From: Streptomyces triculaminicus | GTDB taxonomy: Bacteria; Actinomycetota; Actinomycetes; Streptomycetales; Streptomycetaceae | Assembly (NCBI RefSeq): GCF_017349075.1 | Contig: NZ_JAFMOF010000001.1 | Location: 1,240,001-1,304,000 of the forward strand | DNA length: 64,000 nucleotides | Direction of reading: 5' to 3' | Shown: one piece after another, positions 8,559 to 16,671 of the stretch | How positions within the stretch are numbered: the first letter of the stretch is position 1 | Layout: every line of letters starts with the position of its first letter | Made by a program: the position numbers and the translations under genes | Notes under the pieces: generated by a model | Told to the model about the DNA's origin: nothing | The model's input: only the letters and a program-made list of their open reading frames with translations | The model's database searches: none

Positions 8559-9130
8559 AGGCCGGCGAAGGCCGTGCGGACGACGGCGTCGGCGACCTCT
8601 TCGCTGGTGGCCGCACCACCGCGCTCCGGGCGGTACCACTCCACGACGGAATTGATCATTCCGAAGAGCAGCCTGGTCGCCAGCCGGACGTCCACGTCCT
8701 CGCGCAGGTCGCCGTCCGCGGCGGCCTCCTTCAGGAGCTCGGCGACCTGATGGTCGAACTCGCGGCGGCGCTCCATCGCCCAGCGCTCGGTGCCCGTGTT
8801 GCCCCGCACCCGCAGCAGCAGCGTCACGTACGGCAGCTCGGCCATGAGCACCTCCACCGTGCGCCGGGTGACGTACTCCAGCCGGTCGATCGCCGGCCCG
8901 CCGGTGGCCCCCGGCTCGTCCAGGACGGCGAAGAGCTCGTCGAGCGCGCGGCTTATCGCCAGCCGCAGGAGCTCCTCCTTGCCCTTGACGTGGTGGTAGA
9001 TGGAGGACTTGGAGATCCCGGCCGCCTTGGAGAGGTGCTCCATGGACGTGCCGTCGTAGCCCCGCTCGTTGAACACCGTGACGGCGACCGCGAGCAGCGA
9101 TTCGGGCGTGTAGGTGTCGCGCTTGGCCAT
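8543..9130 (-). CDS. TetR/AcrR family regulator, candidate PaaR
   Basis: 195-residue TetR regulator. Its N-terminal HTH reads MAKRDTYTPESLLAVAVTVF, then ERGYDGTSMEHLSKAAGISK and SSIYHHVKGKEELL, followed by the usual helical ligand domain with a conserved WAMERRREFDHQV helix. It sits amid phenylacetate and acyl-CoA genes, and palindromes of the PaaR type occur in three nearby promoters. It is therefore the best candidate for an acyl-CoA or phenylacetyl-CoA responsive repressor (inference). The ATG at 9130 matches family starts; another ATG at 9136 is two codons longer. It follows the dehydrogenase stop by eight bases, so the two are probably co-transcribed. Confidence 0.87.
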   Translation of the reverse strand: MAKRDTYTPESLLAVAVTVFNERGYDGTSMEHLSKAAGISKSSIYHHVKGKEELLRLAISRALDELFAVLDEPGATGGPAIDRLEYVTRRTVEVLMAELPYVTLLLRVRGNTGTERWAMERRREFDHQVAELLKEAAADGDLREDVDVRLATRLLFGMINSVVEWYRPERGGAATSEEVADAVVRTAFAGLRTYR

Positions 9131-9138
9131 GGTCATGA

Positions 9139-10662
9139 TTACAGCAGGCTCTCTTCGACGGCCGCACGGCGGCGCAGGGGCTGGCAGGCGGCGTAGCGGC
9201 CGCCGGGGTATTCGTCGTCCAGGTTCCGCAGCACGCGGCGGACCCAGTCGTAGCCGATCGACCGGCCCCACTCCAGGGGGCCCATCGGGTAGTTCACGCC
9301 CAGTCGCATGGCGGTGTCGGTGTCCTCGCGGCTCGCGACGCCACGGCCCGCGGCGTCCTCGGCGAAGTCGACGAGCATCGCGACCGTCCGGGCGACGATC
9401 ATCCCGGGGACGTCTCCGATGACGCTGACCTTCTTGCCCAGGGCCTGGAACAGGCCGGTCGCCGCCGTCAGGTCCGCTGCGGGCACGTTCTCGGAGGCCG
9501 CGAGCGCCACGCGGGGGCAGTCGCGGTAGTCGAGGGCCAGGTCGAAGGTGATGCGCGGGCCCCGGTGCGCCCTGTCCGTGGCGCCCGAGCCGTCGGCGAG
9601 GGTGAGCTCCGTGCCGCCGGGCAGTGCGATGAACCCGTCCTGACCTGCGACTGCACGGTCGTGGACGACCTTGATGCCCGCCTCTTCGATCATCGAGCGC
9701 AGGACGTCGGCGTTGGCGGGCAGCCGGCCGTGCAGGCCGACCGTGTCGGGGGCAGCGCACGGCTCGGCGGTGTGCGGACGAGGCTGCGCCGCGCCCTCGG
9801 CGTGGTCGAACCAGCCCTGGCCCGACTTCCGGCCCAGCAGGCCGGCCTCGACCAGGCGCTGCTGGGAGAGCGCGGGCCTGAATTTCGGGTCATGGAAGAA
9901 GGCTTCGTAGACCGAACGGGTGACGGCGTTGTTCACATCCTGGCCGATGAGGTCGGTCAGTTCGAAGGGCCCCATGGCGAAGCCGCCGCTCTCGCGCAGC
10001 ACCGCGTCGATGGTGGCGGGGTCCGCCGCGCCCTCCTCATGGACGCGGAAGGCCTCGGCGTAGAAGGGCCGCGCGACGCGGTTGACGATGAAGCCGGGGG
10101 TGTCGGCGCAGCTCACCGGCGCCTTGCCCCACGCGGCCACGGTGGCCCGGGCGCGGTCGGCGGCCGCCCGGTCCGTGGCGTGGCCGCGGACGACCTCCAC
10201 CAGCGGCAGCAGCGGTGCGGGGTTGAAGAAGTGCAGGCCGACGAGGCGTCCGGGCAGGCGCAGCGCGCCGCCGACGGCGGTGACGGAGAGGGAGGAGGTG
10301 TTGGTGGCGAGCAGGCAGTCGTCGCGGACGACCGATTCCAGGCGGACGAACAGCTTCTGTTTGGCGTCGAGTTGCTCGAGAATCGCCTCGATGACGAGCG
10401 CCGAGTCGGCGAGTTCGGCCGGGTCCTCGGCGGGGCGCAGGCCCTCGAGGGCCGCATCCCGGCGGGCCGCGTCGAGCCTGCCCTTGTCCACGAGGCGGTC
10501 GAGGCGGGCGGCGATGGCGCGTCCGGCCTCCGCCGCGCGGCCCGGTGCGGCGTCGTACAGCCGCACGGGGTGCCCGGCGAGCAGGGCGACCTGGGCGATG
10601 CCCTGGCCCATGGTCCCGGTACCGACGACCGAGACGGTGCGGGCCGGGTCGATTGCGGTCAT
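9139..10662 (-). CDS. 3-hydroxyacyl-CoA dehydrogenase (PaaH-like)
   Basis: 507-residue NAD-dependent 3-hydroxyacyl-CoA dehydrogenase. An N-terminal Rossmann fold begins VSVVGTGTMGQGIAQVALLAG; LVGLHFFNPAPLLPLVEVV and the C-terminal dimerisation domain (DTPGFIVNRVARPFYAEAF, GFAMGPFELTDLIGQDVN) follow. A second, diverged C-terminal domain (GMIVARTVAMLVDFAEDAA, NYPMGPLEWGRSIGYDWV) repeats the fold, as in PaaH/PaaC-type enzymes that oxidise 3-hydroxyadipyl-CoA. The start at 10662 has a GGGGAGGAT site. It is divergent from paaN and shares its control region. Confidence 0.88.
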   Translation of the reverse strand: MTAIDPARTVSVVGTGTMGQGIAQVALLAGHPVRLYDAAPGRAAEAGRAIAARLDRLVDKGRLDAARRDAALEGLRPAEDPAELADSALVIEAILEQLDAKQKLFVRLESVVRDDCLLATNTSSLSVTAVGGALRLPGRLVGLHFFNPAPLLPLVEVVRGHATDRAAADRARATVAAWGKAPVSCADTPGFIVNRVARPFYAEAFRVHEEGAADPATIDAVLRESGGFAMGPFELTDLIGQDVNNAVTRSVYEAFFHDPKFRPALSQQRLVEAGLLGRKSGQGWFDHAEGAAQPRPHTAEPCAAPDTVGLHGRLPANADVLRSMIEEAGIKVVHDRAVAGQDGFIALPGGTELTLADGSGATDRAHRGPRITFDLALDYRDCPRVALAASENVPAADLTAATGLFQALGKKVSVIGDVPGMIVARTVAMLVDFAEDAAGRGVASREDTDTAMRLGVNYPMGPLEWGRSIGYDWVRRVLRNLDDEYPGGRYAACQPLRRRAAVEESLL

Positions 10663-10684
10663 GGCAGTGATCCTCCCCGATGAG

Positions 10685-10693
10685 TTGTCCACA
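10685..10693 (+). promoter_or_regulatory. Perfect DnaA box upstream of paaN
   Basis: TTGTCCACA, 24 bp upstream of the operator at 10718 and in the same orientation as paaN. It also lies just 22 bp from the start of the divergent 3-hydroxyacyl-CoA dehydrogenase gene. Confidence 0.55.
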
Positions 10694-10717
10694 GGTTCGC
10701 CGGGCCCTCTTGTCCCG

Positions 10718-10731
10718 ACCGATCGTTCGGT
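10718..10731. promoter_or_regulatory. PaaR-type operator inside a candidate paaN promoter
   Basis: ACCGATCGTTCGGT fits ACCGNNCGNNCGGT exactly. It fills the spacer between TTGTCC (10710-10715) and TACTGT (10732-10737), hexamers 16 bp apart that can serve as -35 and -10. A bound repressor would block this promoter. The motif agrees with the core of the PaaR operator known from Corynebacterium (recalled from literature). Confidence 0.65.
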
Positions 10732-10817
10732 TACTGTATCCACCGGGGGTGCTGCCGGTCCCCCGTATCTGTCGGTCCCCCGTATCGGAGCCCCGCTCGA
10801 CGAGGAGTTGGTCAGAC

Positions 10818-12518
10818 GTGACCGCCGCACTCACCACCGCCCAGTTGACCGAGAAGCACCTCCCGACCCTCGACCAGGCGCTGGACGTCATCCGCACGCG
10901 CGCGTACTGGTCCCCGTATCCCGAGCACCCCAAGGCCTACGGCCCTGAGGGCATCGCCGGGAGCCTGGACGCCGCCGCGGGCCAGGCCGCCTTCGACGCC
11001 CTGCGCGGCAAGCGCTTCGAGCTGGACCAGCCGGGCACGGACGGCTGGACGGCCACCGAGGTCTCGCCCTTCGGCCTGGAGCTGGGCGTGGAGTATCCGC
11101 ACGCCGACATCGATGTCCTGCTGCCGGCCCTGCGCGCGGCCATGCCCGCCTGGCGGGACGCCGGGCCGCAGGCCCGGGCGGCGGTCTGCCTGGAGATCCT
11201 CGCCCGCATCAACGCCCGCACCCACGAGTTCGCGCACGCGGTCATGCACACCAGCGGCCAGGCGTTCATGATGGCCTTCCAGGCCGGCGGCCCGCACGCC
11301 CAGGACCGCGCCCTGGAGGCCGTCGCCTACGCCTACGAGGCCCAGACCGCCGCTCCCGCGTCCGCCCAGTGGGTCAAGCCACAGGGCAAGCGTGATCCCC
11401 TGGAGATGAACAAGCAGTTCACGGCCGTGCCGCGGGGCATCGCGCTGCTCATCGGCTGCAACACCTTCCCCACGTGGAACGGCTTCCCCGGGCTGTTCGC
11501 CTCCCTGGCCACCGGCAACGCCGTGCTGGTCAAGCCGCACCCGCGCGCGGTGCTGCCGCTCGCGCTGACCGTGCGCATCGCCCGCGAGGTACTGCGGGAG
11601 GCCGGCTTCTCCCCCGACCTGGTGGCGCTGGCCGCCGAGCGGGACGGCGAGGGCATCGCCAAGTCCCTGGCCCTGCGCCCGGAGATCCGCATCATCGACT
11701 ACACCGGCTCCACCGCCTTCGGCGACTGGCTGGAGGAGAACGCCCGCCAGGCCCAGGTCTTCACGGAGAAGGCCGGGGTCAACACCGTGGTCATCCACTC
11801 CACGGACGACTACAAGGGCATGCTCTCCAACCTGGCCTTCTCCCTGTCGCTCTACAGCGGCCAGATGTGCACCACCCCGCAGAACCTCCTCATCCCGCGC
11901 GAGGGCATCGCCACCGACGCCGGCCACAAGACCTACGACGAGGTCGTGGCCGACCTGGCGACCGCCGTGGACAAGCTGCTGGGCGACGACGCCCGGGCCA
12001 ACGCCCTGCTGGGCGCCATCGTCAACGACGGGGTGAAGTCGCGCCTCGAGGCGGCCGCGCAGCTCGGCGAGGTGGCGCTGGCCTCCCGGTCCGTGGCCAA
12101 CCCCGACTTCCCCGGCGCCACGGTCCGTACCCCCGTGATCGTCAAGCTGGACGGGGCGAAGCCGGACAGCGAGGCGGTCTACCGCTCGGAGTGCTTCGGC
12201 CCGGTCTCGTTCGCGGTCGCCGTCGACTCGGCGGCGGACGCCGTGGAGCTGCTGCGCGGCACGGTGCATGACAAGGGCGCGATGACGGTCGGCGCGTACA
12301 CCACGGCGGCGGACGTCGAGCGGCTGGTGGAGGAGGCCTGTCTGGAGGAGTGCGCCCAGCTCTCCCTGAACCTCACCGGCGGCGTGTACCTCAATCAGAC
12401 GGCCGCCTTCTCCGACTTCCACGGCTCCGGCGGCAACCCGGCGGCCAACGCCGCGCTGTGCGACAGCGCGTTCGTGGCGACGCGCTTCCGGACGGTGGAG
12501 GTGCGCCGGCCGGCCTGA
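10818..12518 (+). CDS. paaN: Phenylacetic acid degradation protein PaaN (aldehyde dehydrogenase family)
   Basis: 566-residue aldehyde-dehydrogenase-fold protein of the actinobacterial PaaN type. The cofactor region includes LLIGCNTFPTWNGFPGLFAS and GNAVLVKPHPRAVLPLAL; the catalytic cysteine is expected at SLYSGQMCTTPQN (C351) and the general base near FTEKAG (E317). It lacks the MaoC hydratase domain of PaaZ, so it can cover only the aldehyde-oxidising half of ring cleavage processing. The GTG at 10818 is chosen because of its GAGGAG site; an in-frame start at 10680 would place the promoter and operator inside the gene. It is transcribed alone, toward trmH. Confidence 0.87.
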   Translation: MTAALTTAQLTEKHLPTLDQALDVIRTRAYWSPYPEHPKAYGPEGIAGSLDAAAGQAAFDALRGKRFELDQPGTDGWTATEVSPFGLELGVEYPHADIDVLLPALRAAMPAWRDAGPQARAAVCLEILARINARTHEFAHAVMHTSGQAFMMAFQAGGPHAQDRALEAVAYAYEAQTAAPASAQWVKPQGKRDPLEMNKQFTAVPRGIALLIGCNTFPTWNGFPGLFASLATGNAVLVKPHPRAVLPLALTVRIAREVLREAGFSPDLVALAAERDGEGIAKSLALRPEIRIIDYTGSTAFGDWLEENARQAQVFTEKAGVNTVVIHSTDDYKGMLSNLAFSLSLYSGQMCTTPQNLLIPREGIATDAGHKTYDEVVADLATAVDKLLGDDARANALLGAIVNDGVKSRLEAAAQLGEVALASRSVANPDFPGATVRTPVIVKLDGAKPDSEAVYRSECFGPVSFAVAVDSAADAVELLRGTVHDKGAMTVGAYTTAADVERLVEEACLEECAQLSLNLTGGVYLNQTAAFSDFHGSGGNPAANAALCDSAFVATRFRTVEVRRPA

Positions 12519-12523
12519 TCCGG

Positions 12524-13288
12524 TCAGAGCGGCGCCGGGCCGCCCCAGTGGAAGAGCGCCATGGCGACGCTGGTGGCGAGGTTGTAGCTGGAGACCTGGG
12601 GCCGCATGGGCAGGGCGACCAGCCGGGTCGCCCTCTCCCGCAGGTCCGGCGAGATGCCGTGCCGCTCGGAGCCGAAGGCGATCAGAGCGTCGTCGGGGAG
12701 GGGGACGGACCGGATGTCGTCGCCCTCCGGGTCCAGGACGTACAGCGGCCCGGGCGGCAGTTCCTCCAGGGGCAGCCGCTCGACGGCCGTGGCGTAGTGC
12801 AGGCCGGCGCCCGAGCGCACGGCGTTGGGGTGCCAGGGGTCGAGGTCGCCGGTGGTGACCACGCCCGCGGCCCCGAACCCGGCGGCCAGGCGCACGACCG
12901 CGCCGACGTTGCCGAGGTTGCGGGGGTTGTCCAGGACGACGACGGGCGACCGCCGGGGCAGCCGCGACATGGCGTCGAGGTTGGCCGTGCGGTTCCGGCG
13001 ATCGGCCAGGGCGGCCACGCCCGTCGGGTGGACCCTGGGCACGAGCTCGCGCAGCGTCCCCGCGGGCACCTCCACCAGGAGCCGGTCGAGGGTGTCCGTC
13101 AGGTCGTCGGCGAGATCGGCCGCGAGCGCGAGTGCGGCCGCCTTGTCGCTGGTGACGGCCGCCCGTACGGGGGCTTCGAAGCGCAGGGCGTGCTTGAGCG
13201 CGTGGAAGCCGTCGAGCAGTACGGCGTCGGGGGCGGTGGCCTCCCAGAGCCGCAGCGCGGCGGCGGCCCTGGCGTCGTCCTCGGTCAT
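12524..13288 (-). CDS. TrmH/SpoU family RNA 2'-O-methyltransferase
   Basis: 254-residue SPOUT-superfamily methyltransferase that methylates ribose 2'-OH groups of tRNA or rRNA using S-adenosylmethionine. The three SPOUT motifs are present: DNPRNLGNVGAVVRLAAGFG (motif 1), IAFGSERHGISPDL (motif 2) and LPMRPQVSSYNLATSVAMAL (motif 3), which form the C-terminal trefoil knot. The N-terminal 140 residues form a substrate-binding domain. The target nucleotide cannot be told from sequence. It converges on paaN with only five bases between stops, and its start is ten bases from the HTTM gene stop. Confidence 0.9.
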   Translation of the reverse strand: MTEDDARAAAALRLWEATAPDAVLLDGFHALKHALRFEAPVRAAVTSDKAAALALAADLADDLTDTLDRLLVEVPAGTLRELVPRVHPTGVAALADRRNRTANLDAMSRLPRRSPVVVLDNPRNLGNVGAVVRLAAGFGAAGVVTTGDLDPWHPNAVRSGAGLHYATAVERLPLEELPPGPLYVLDPEGDDIRSVPLPDDALIAFGSERHGISPDLRERATRLVALPMRPQVSSYNLATSVAMALFHWGGPAPL

Positions 13289-13298
13289 GCGCCTCAGC

Positions 13299-14546
13299 CT
13301 ACGGGGCGGATTTCTCCGTCTCCGGCGGCGCCTCCCGGCGGATGCCGGGAACGACCGCCCCGGGTCCGGCGGGGAGCTCCGGCCGCGCCGCGGGACGGGC
13401 GCCGAGCACCAGCGTCCGTACGGCCGCCCCCACCCGCCGCAGGAAGGACGTGGGCAGGAAGACGGCGTCCGCCACGATCATCGCCAGGGAGAAGAACGGC
13501 AGCCCGAGCAGCACGGCGATCCCCACGTGCTCGGCCATCATCAGCGCCAGCAGGACGTTCTTGACCCGCCGGTTCAGCAGCGTGAAGGGGAACGCCACCT
13601 GCACGGCCACCGTGCCGTAGCTCAGCAGCAGCACGACGACCCCGCTGCCCGCGAGCAGGTGGGAGAGCCCCGGCCAGGGCGAGAAGTAGTCGAGGTGCAT
13701 CGGGTAGTACAGCGCGGTGCCGTCCTGCCAGCGCGAGCCTTGCACCTTGTACCAGCCGGCCGTGGCGTAGATCAGGCAGACCTCGGCCATGATCACCAAC
13801 AGCGCGGCGTTGTGCGCCAGATGGGCCAGCGTGTCGAGCACGGCCCGGGGCTCGCCGGGGGCGTGCCGCCGGGCGAGCCACCACAGGCCGTGCACCAGCC
13901 ACAGGCCCCACAGGGCGGTCGCCCAGCCGATCCCCGGCAGCGGGCCGCGCGCGGTCCACGACAGCCCGGTCCCGCCCAGGGCCTGCGCGGCGACGAGCGC
14001 GAGACCGCACGCCGCCCACAGCACGATGCCGGGCACGTCCCGGTCCGCACCGCGCTCCGCGGCGTCGCGTCCGGCGCGGCGCGCGGCGCGCCGGGCGTCG
14101 AGCGACCAGACCTGGCCGCAGCGGGTGAACACCGTGTACAGCGCCATCAGATGGATGACGTTGTCGCCGCCGTCGCCGATGAAAACGCTGCGGTTCTGCA
14201 GTGCCAGCACACCGAGCATGTACAGCACCGACATGGTGCGCGTGCGCCACCCGAGCAGCAGCAGCGCGCTGGAGACGATCGCCAGCGCGTAGACCGTCTC
14301 GAACCACAGGCTTCCCCGGGACCACATCAGCGGGGTGAAGGCGTGGTTGTCGGCGATCAGCTGCCGGGCCAGGTCCCAGCTCCAGGGTGAGTCGGGCCCG
14401 TAGAGCTCATGGCGGTTGGGCCACTCGCGCAGCAGGTAGCACAGCCAGGTGAAGGACAGCCCGATACGGACGACGGCCGTCTGGTACGGGCCCAGGGAGG
14501 AACCGGTGACGCGGGCGAGCCCGCGCTGGAGGGCGGAGGCGTTCAT
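13299..14546 (-). CDS. HTTM-domain multipass membrane protein
   Basis: 415-residue membrane protein with the horizontally transferred transmembrane (HTTM) domain, related to the membrane part of vitamin-K-dependent gamma-carboxylases. Several hydrophobic segments are visible (VVRIGLSFTWLCYLL, VYALAIVSSALLLLG, SVLYMLGVLALQNRS, NVLLALMMAEHVGIAVLLGL), with a conserved GDGGDNVIHLMALYTVFTRC loop. A basic/Pro-rich tail follows. Biochemical function in Streptomyces is not known. The ATG at 14546 overlaps the upstream DUF5819 stop (ATGA), with a GGAGGCG site inside that gene, so the two are made together. Confidence 0.85.
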   Translation of the reverse strand: MNASALQRGLARVTGSSLGPYQTAVVRIGLSFTWLCYLLREWPNRHELYGPDSPWSWDLARQLIADNHAFTPLMWSRGSLWFETVYALAIVSSALLLLGWRTRTMSVLYMLGVLALQNRSVFIGDGGDNVIHLMALYTVFTRCGQVWSLDARRAARRAGRDAAERGADRDVPGIVLWAACGLALVAAQALGGTGLSWTARGPLPGIGWATALWGLWLVHGLWWLARRHAPGEPRAVLDTLAHLAHNAALLVIMAEVCLIYATAGWYKVQGSRWQDGTALYYPMHLDYFSPWPGLSHLLAGSGVVVLLLSYGTVAVQVAFPFTLLNRRVKNVLLALMMAEHVGIAVLLGLPFFSLAMIVADAVFLPTSFLRRVGAAVRTLVLGARPAARPELPAGPGAVVPGIRREAPPETEKSAP

Positions 14547-15220
14547 CGGTTCTTCGCCTCCGGGAGGTCGGCGGTGGCGACCGGCCACCAGGGCAGCACC
14601 CGGTGGACCGGCCTGGTGTCGGCCTTCTCCTCGCTCCACGGCGGCGGTGCGACGGGCACGGTCACGGACCGCACCTGCACACGGTCGACCGGCCGGCCGT
14701 CCCGCTCGGCGCCCAGCCGGGCGACGACGAGGCGGCGGATGTACTGCTCGGAGAGGCGGCCGCGCAGGCCGCTCGGCTGCTCGCGGGCGTCATGGGTGCC
14801 GGAGTAGAAGTCCCAGGCGCGGCGGAGCTCGTTCTGCCGGGTGTGGCTGGGCAGGGGGTGGTGAAGGATGGCCGCGCCGTCCTGGGCGGACAGGTCGGTC
14901 CAGGGGGTGACGACCGGGCGGCCGCCGGGTCCGCGCAGCTCGGCGCGGGCCTGGACGGCGATGTTCTGCTGCAGCGGGTTGGGGGCGAAGAACTTCCAGT
15001 TCTGTTCGAACTCCGGGAGGACGTAGTCGTCGATCTCCGCCGCGTGCTGCTTGCTGACAGTGTTCGCGGGCGCCACGTGCAGGAACACCATCGTCAGATG
15101 CACGGCCGCGGCCACCGCCACCACCGCGGCCCCGGCCGCGACGACGACGCGTGAGAGCAGGGACAGCCCCTCCAGTCCGGCGTCGCCGCCGGGCCGCTCG
15201 TGTCCGTCGTCCGTTTCCAT
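14543..15220 (-). CDS. DUF5819 membrane-anchored protein
   Basis: 225-residue protein: a cytoplasmic, charged N terminus (METDDGHERPGGDAGLEGL), one membrane segment (VVVAAGAAVVAVAAAVHLTM) and a large outside domain containing WKFFAPNPLQQNIAVQARAE, PWTDLSAQDGAAILHHPLP and FYSGTHDAREQPSGLR. This matches DUF5819, repeatedly found beside HTTM proteins in actinobacteria; no activity has been assigned to my knowledge. Start 15220 is chosen because the protein then begins just before the membrane anchor and leaves the paa control region free. Confidence 0.8.
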   Translation of the reverse strand: METDDGHERPGGDAGLEGLSLLSRVVVAAGAAVVAVAAAVHLTMVFLHVAPANTVSKQHAAEIDDYVLPEFEQNWKFFAPNPLQQNIAVQARAELRGPGGRPVVTPWTDLSAQDGAAILHHPLPSHTRQNELRRAWDFYSGTHDAREQPSGLRGRLSEQYIRRLVVARLGAERDGRPVDRVQVRSVTVPVAPPPWSEEKADTRPVHRVLPWWPVATADLPEAKNR

Positions 15221-15336
15221 ACCCGCCCCGTTCCGCTGTGCCGCGCCTGGTGCCGCGCCCTGCTGCCATGTGCACGCCGTCTCGGCGCGCACCCGAACCG
15301 TACCGACGACGCCCCACGAGGCACAGCGCCCACGGG

Positions 15337-15345
15337 TTATCCACA
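15337..15345 (+). promoter_or_regulatory. Perfect DnaA box upstream of paaA
   Basis: TTATCCACA, oriented with paaA and 35 bp upstream of the operator at 15381. TTGACA (15349-15354), a perfect -35 hexamer, follows it directly. Confidence 0.55.
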
Positions 15346-15380
15346 GGGTTGACACGGTCCTGGGCTCCCCTCACCATTGA

Positions 15381-15394
15381 ACCGAACGATCGGT
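15381..15394. promoter_or_regulatory. PaaR-type operator upstream of paaABCDE
   Basis: ACCGAACGATCGGT, an exact match to ACCGNNCGNNCGGT, 42 bp before the paaA start and downstream of a TTGACA -35 hexamer at 15349. A repressor here would cover the expected -10 or start site. The bases CGGTAGGGAGA after it recur at the E1alpha operator. Confidence 0.65.
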
Positions 15395-15436
15395 CGGTAG
15401 GGAGATTCGGCACCAACGAGCACGAGGGGGCACGGC

Positions 15437-16387
15437 ATGACCACGACTGCGCCGGAGGCAGGAGCGCTCGAGGCGGTGTTCGACGCCGCCGTCGCCGCCG
15501 ACGAGCGCATCGAGCCACGCGACTGGATGCCCGACGCCTACCGCGCCGGCCTCGTCCGGCAGATCGCCCAACACGCCCACTCCGAGATCATCGGCATGCA
15601 GCCCGAGGCCAACTGGATCACTCGGGCGCCCTCGCTGCGGCGCAAGGCGATCCTGATGGCCAAGGTCCAGGACGAGGCGGGCCACGGCCTGTATCTCTAC
15701 AGCGCTGCGGAGACCTTGGGCACCAGCCGCGAGGAGATGCTCGACAAGCTGCACAGCGGCCGCCAGCGCTACTCCTCGATCTTCAACTACCCCACCCTGA
15801 CCTGGGCGGACGTCGGCGCCATCGGCTGGCTCGTCGACGGCGCGGCCATCACCAACCAGGTCCCCCTGTGCCGCTGCTCCTACGGGCCCTACGCCCGCGC
15901 CATGATCCGCGTCTGCAAGGAGGAGTCCTTCCACCAGCGCCAGGGCTACGAACTCCTCCTGGCCCTGAGCCGGGGCACCGAGGCCCAGCACGCGATGGCC
16001 CAGGACGCGGTGGACCGCTGGTGGTGGCCCTCCCTGATGATGTTCGGCCCGCCCGACGACGAGTCGGCACACTCCGCCCAGTCCATGGCCTGGAAGATCA
16101 AGCGTCACTCCAACGACGAGCTGCGCCAGCGATTCGTCGACATCTGCGTCCCGCAGGCCCGGTCGCTGGGGCTGACGCTCCCCGACCCGGACCTGCGGTG
16201 GAACGAGGAGCGCGGGCACCACGACTTCGGCCCCATCGACTGGGACGAGTTCCACGAGGTGCTCCGGGGCAACGGCCCCTGCAACGACCAGCGGCTCGCC
16301 CAGCGTCGGCGGGCCCATAAGGAAGGCGCCTGGGTGCGCGAGGCTGCCGCGGCGTACGCGGCCAGGCATGGGGAGGCAAGCGCATGA
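15437..16387 (+). CDS. paaA: Phenylacetyl-CoA epoxidase, diiron subunit PaaA
   Basis: 316-residue catalytic subunit of the multicomponent oxygenase that converts phenylacetyl-CoA to its ring-1,2-epoxide. Carboxylate-bridged diiron ligands are visible in [15 protein letters not shown] (E80, H83) and [14 protein letters not shown] (E162/E163, H166). It works as a PaaA-PaaC heterodimer with PaaB bridging and PaaE supplying electrons. Length and start (a GAGGGGG site before the ATG) are family-typical. First gene of the paaABCDE operon, four-base overlap with paaB. Confidence 0.96.
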   Translation: MTTTAPEAGALEAVFDAAVAADERIEPRDWMPDAYRAGLVRQIAQHAHSEIIGMQPEANWITRAPSLRRKAILMAKVQDEAGHGLYLYSAAETLGTSREEMLDKLHSGRQRYSSIFNYPTLTWADVGAIGWLVDGAAITNQVPLCRCSYGPYARAMIRVCKEESFHQRQGYELLLALSRGTEAQHAMAQDAVDRWWWPSLMMFGPPDDESAHSAQSMAWKIKRHSNDELRQRFVDICVPQARSLGLTLPDPDLRWNEERGHHDFGPIDWDEFHEVLRGNGPCNDQRLAQRRRAHKEGAWVREAAAAYAARHGEASA

Positions 16388-16671
16388 CCGGCACCGACTG
16401 GCCGCTGTGGGAGGTGTTCGTGCGCAGCAGGCGCGGCCTGTCGCACACCCACGCCGGCAGCCTGCACGCGCCCGACGCGGAGATGGCCCTGCGCAACGCC
16501 CGCGACCTGTACACCCGGCGCGGCGAGGGCGTCTCGATCTGGGTGGTGCCGTCCACGGCGATCACCGCCTCCTCGCCCGACGAGAAGGACCCCTTCTTCG
16601 AGCCCTCCGCCGACAAGCCCTACCGCCACCCGACCTTCTACGACATCCCCGAGGGGGTGCAGCACCTGTGA
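16384..16671 (+). CDS. paaB: Phenylacetyl-CoA epoxidase subunit PaaB
   Basis: 95-residue small subunit, a normal length for PaaB. The protein starts [20 protein letters not shown] and carries the conserved [20 protein letters not shown] and [15 protein letters not shown] stretches. In characterised epoxidases PaaB links PaaAC dimers into larger assemblies and may help electron transfer. Its ATG overlaps the paaA stop and its own stop overlaps the paaC GTG, so stoichiometric translation is likely. Confidence 0.95.
   Translation: MTGTDWPLWEVFVRSRRGLSHTHAGSLHAPDAEMALRNARDLYTRRGEGVSIWVVPSTAITASSPDEKDPFFEPSADKPYRHPTFYDIPEGVQHL

Noticed and set aside
10812..12422. 536-codon antisense frame opposite paaN
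   Set aside because: Product is compositionally odd (Gly/Gln/Val/His-rich), has no domain, and mirrors paaN codons.
10818..12518. Calling the aldehyde dehydrogenase PaaZ
   Set aside because: It lacks the MaoC-type hydratase domain that defines the bifunctional PaaZ; length and sequence match the PaaN group.
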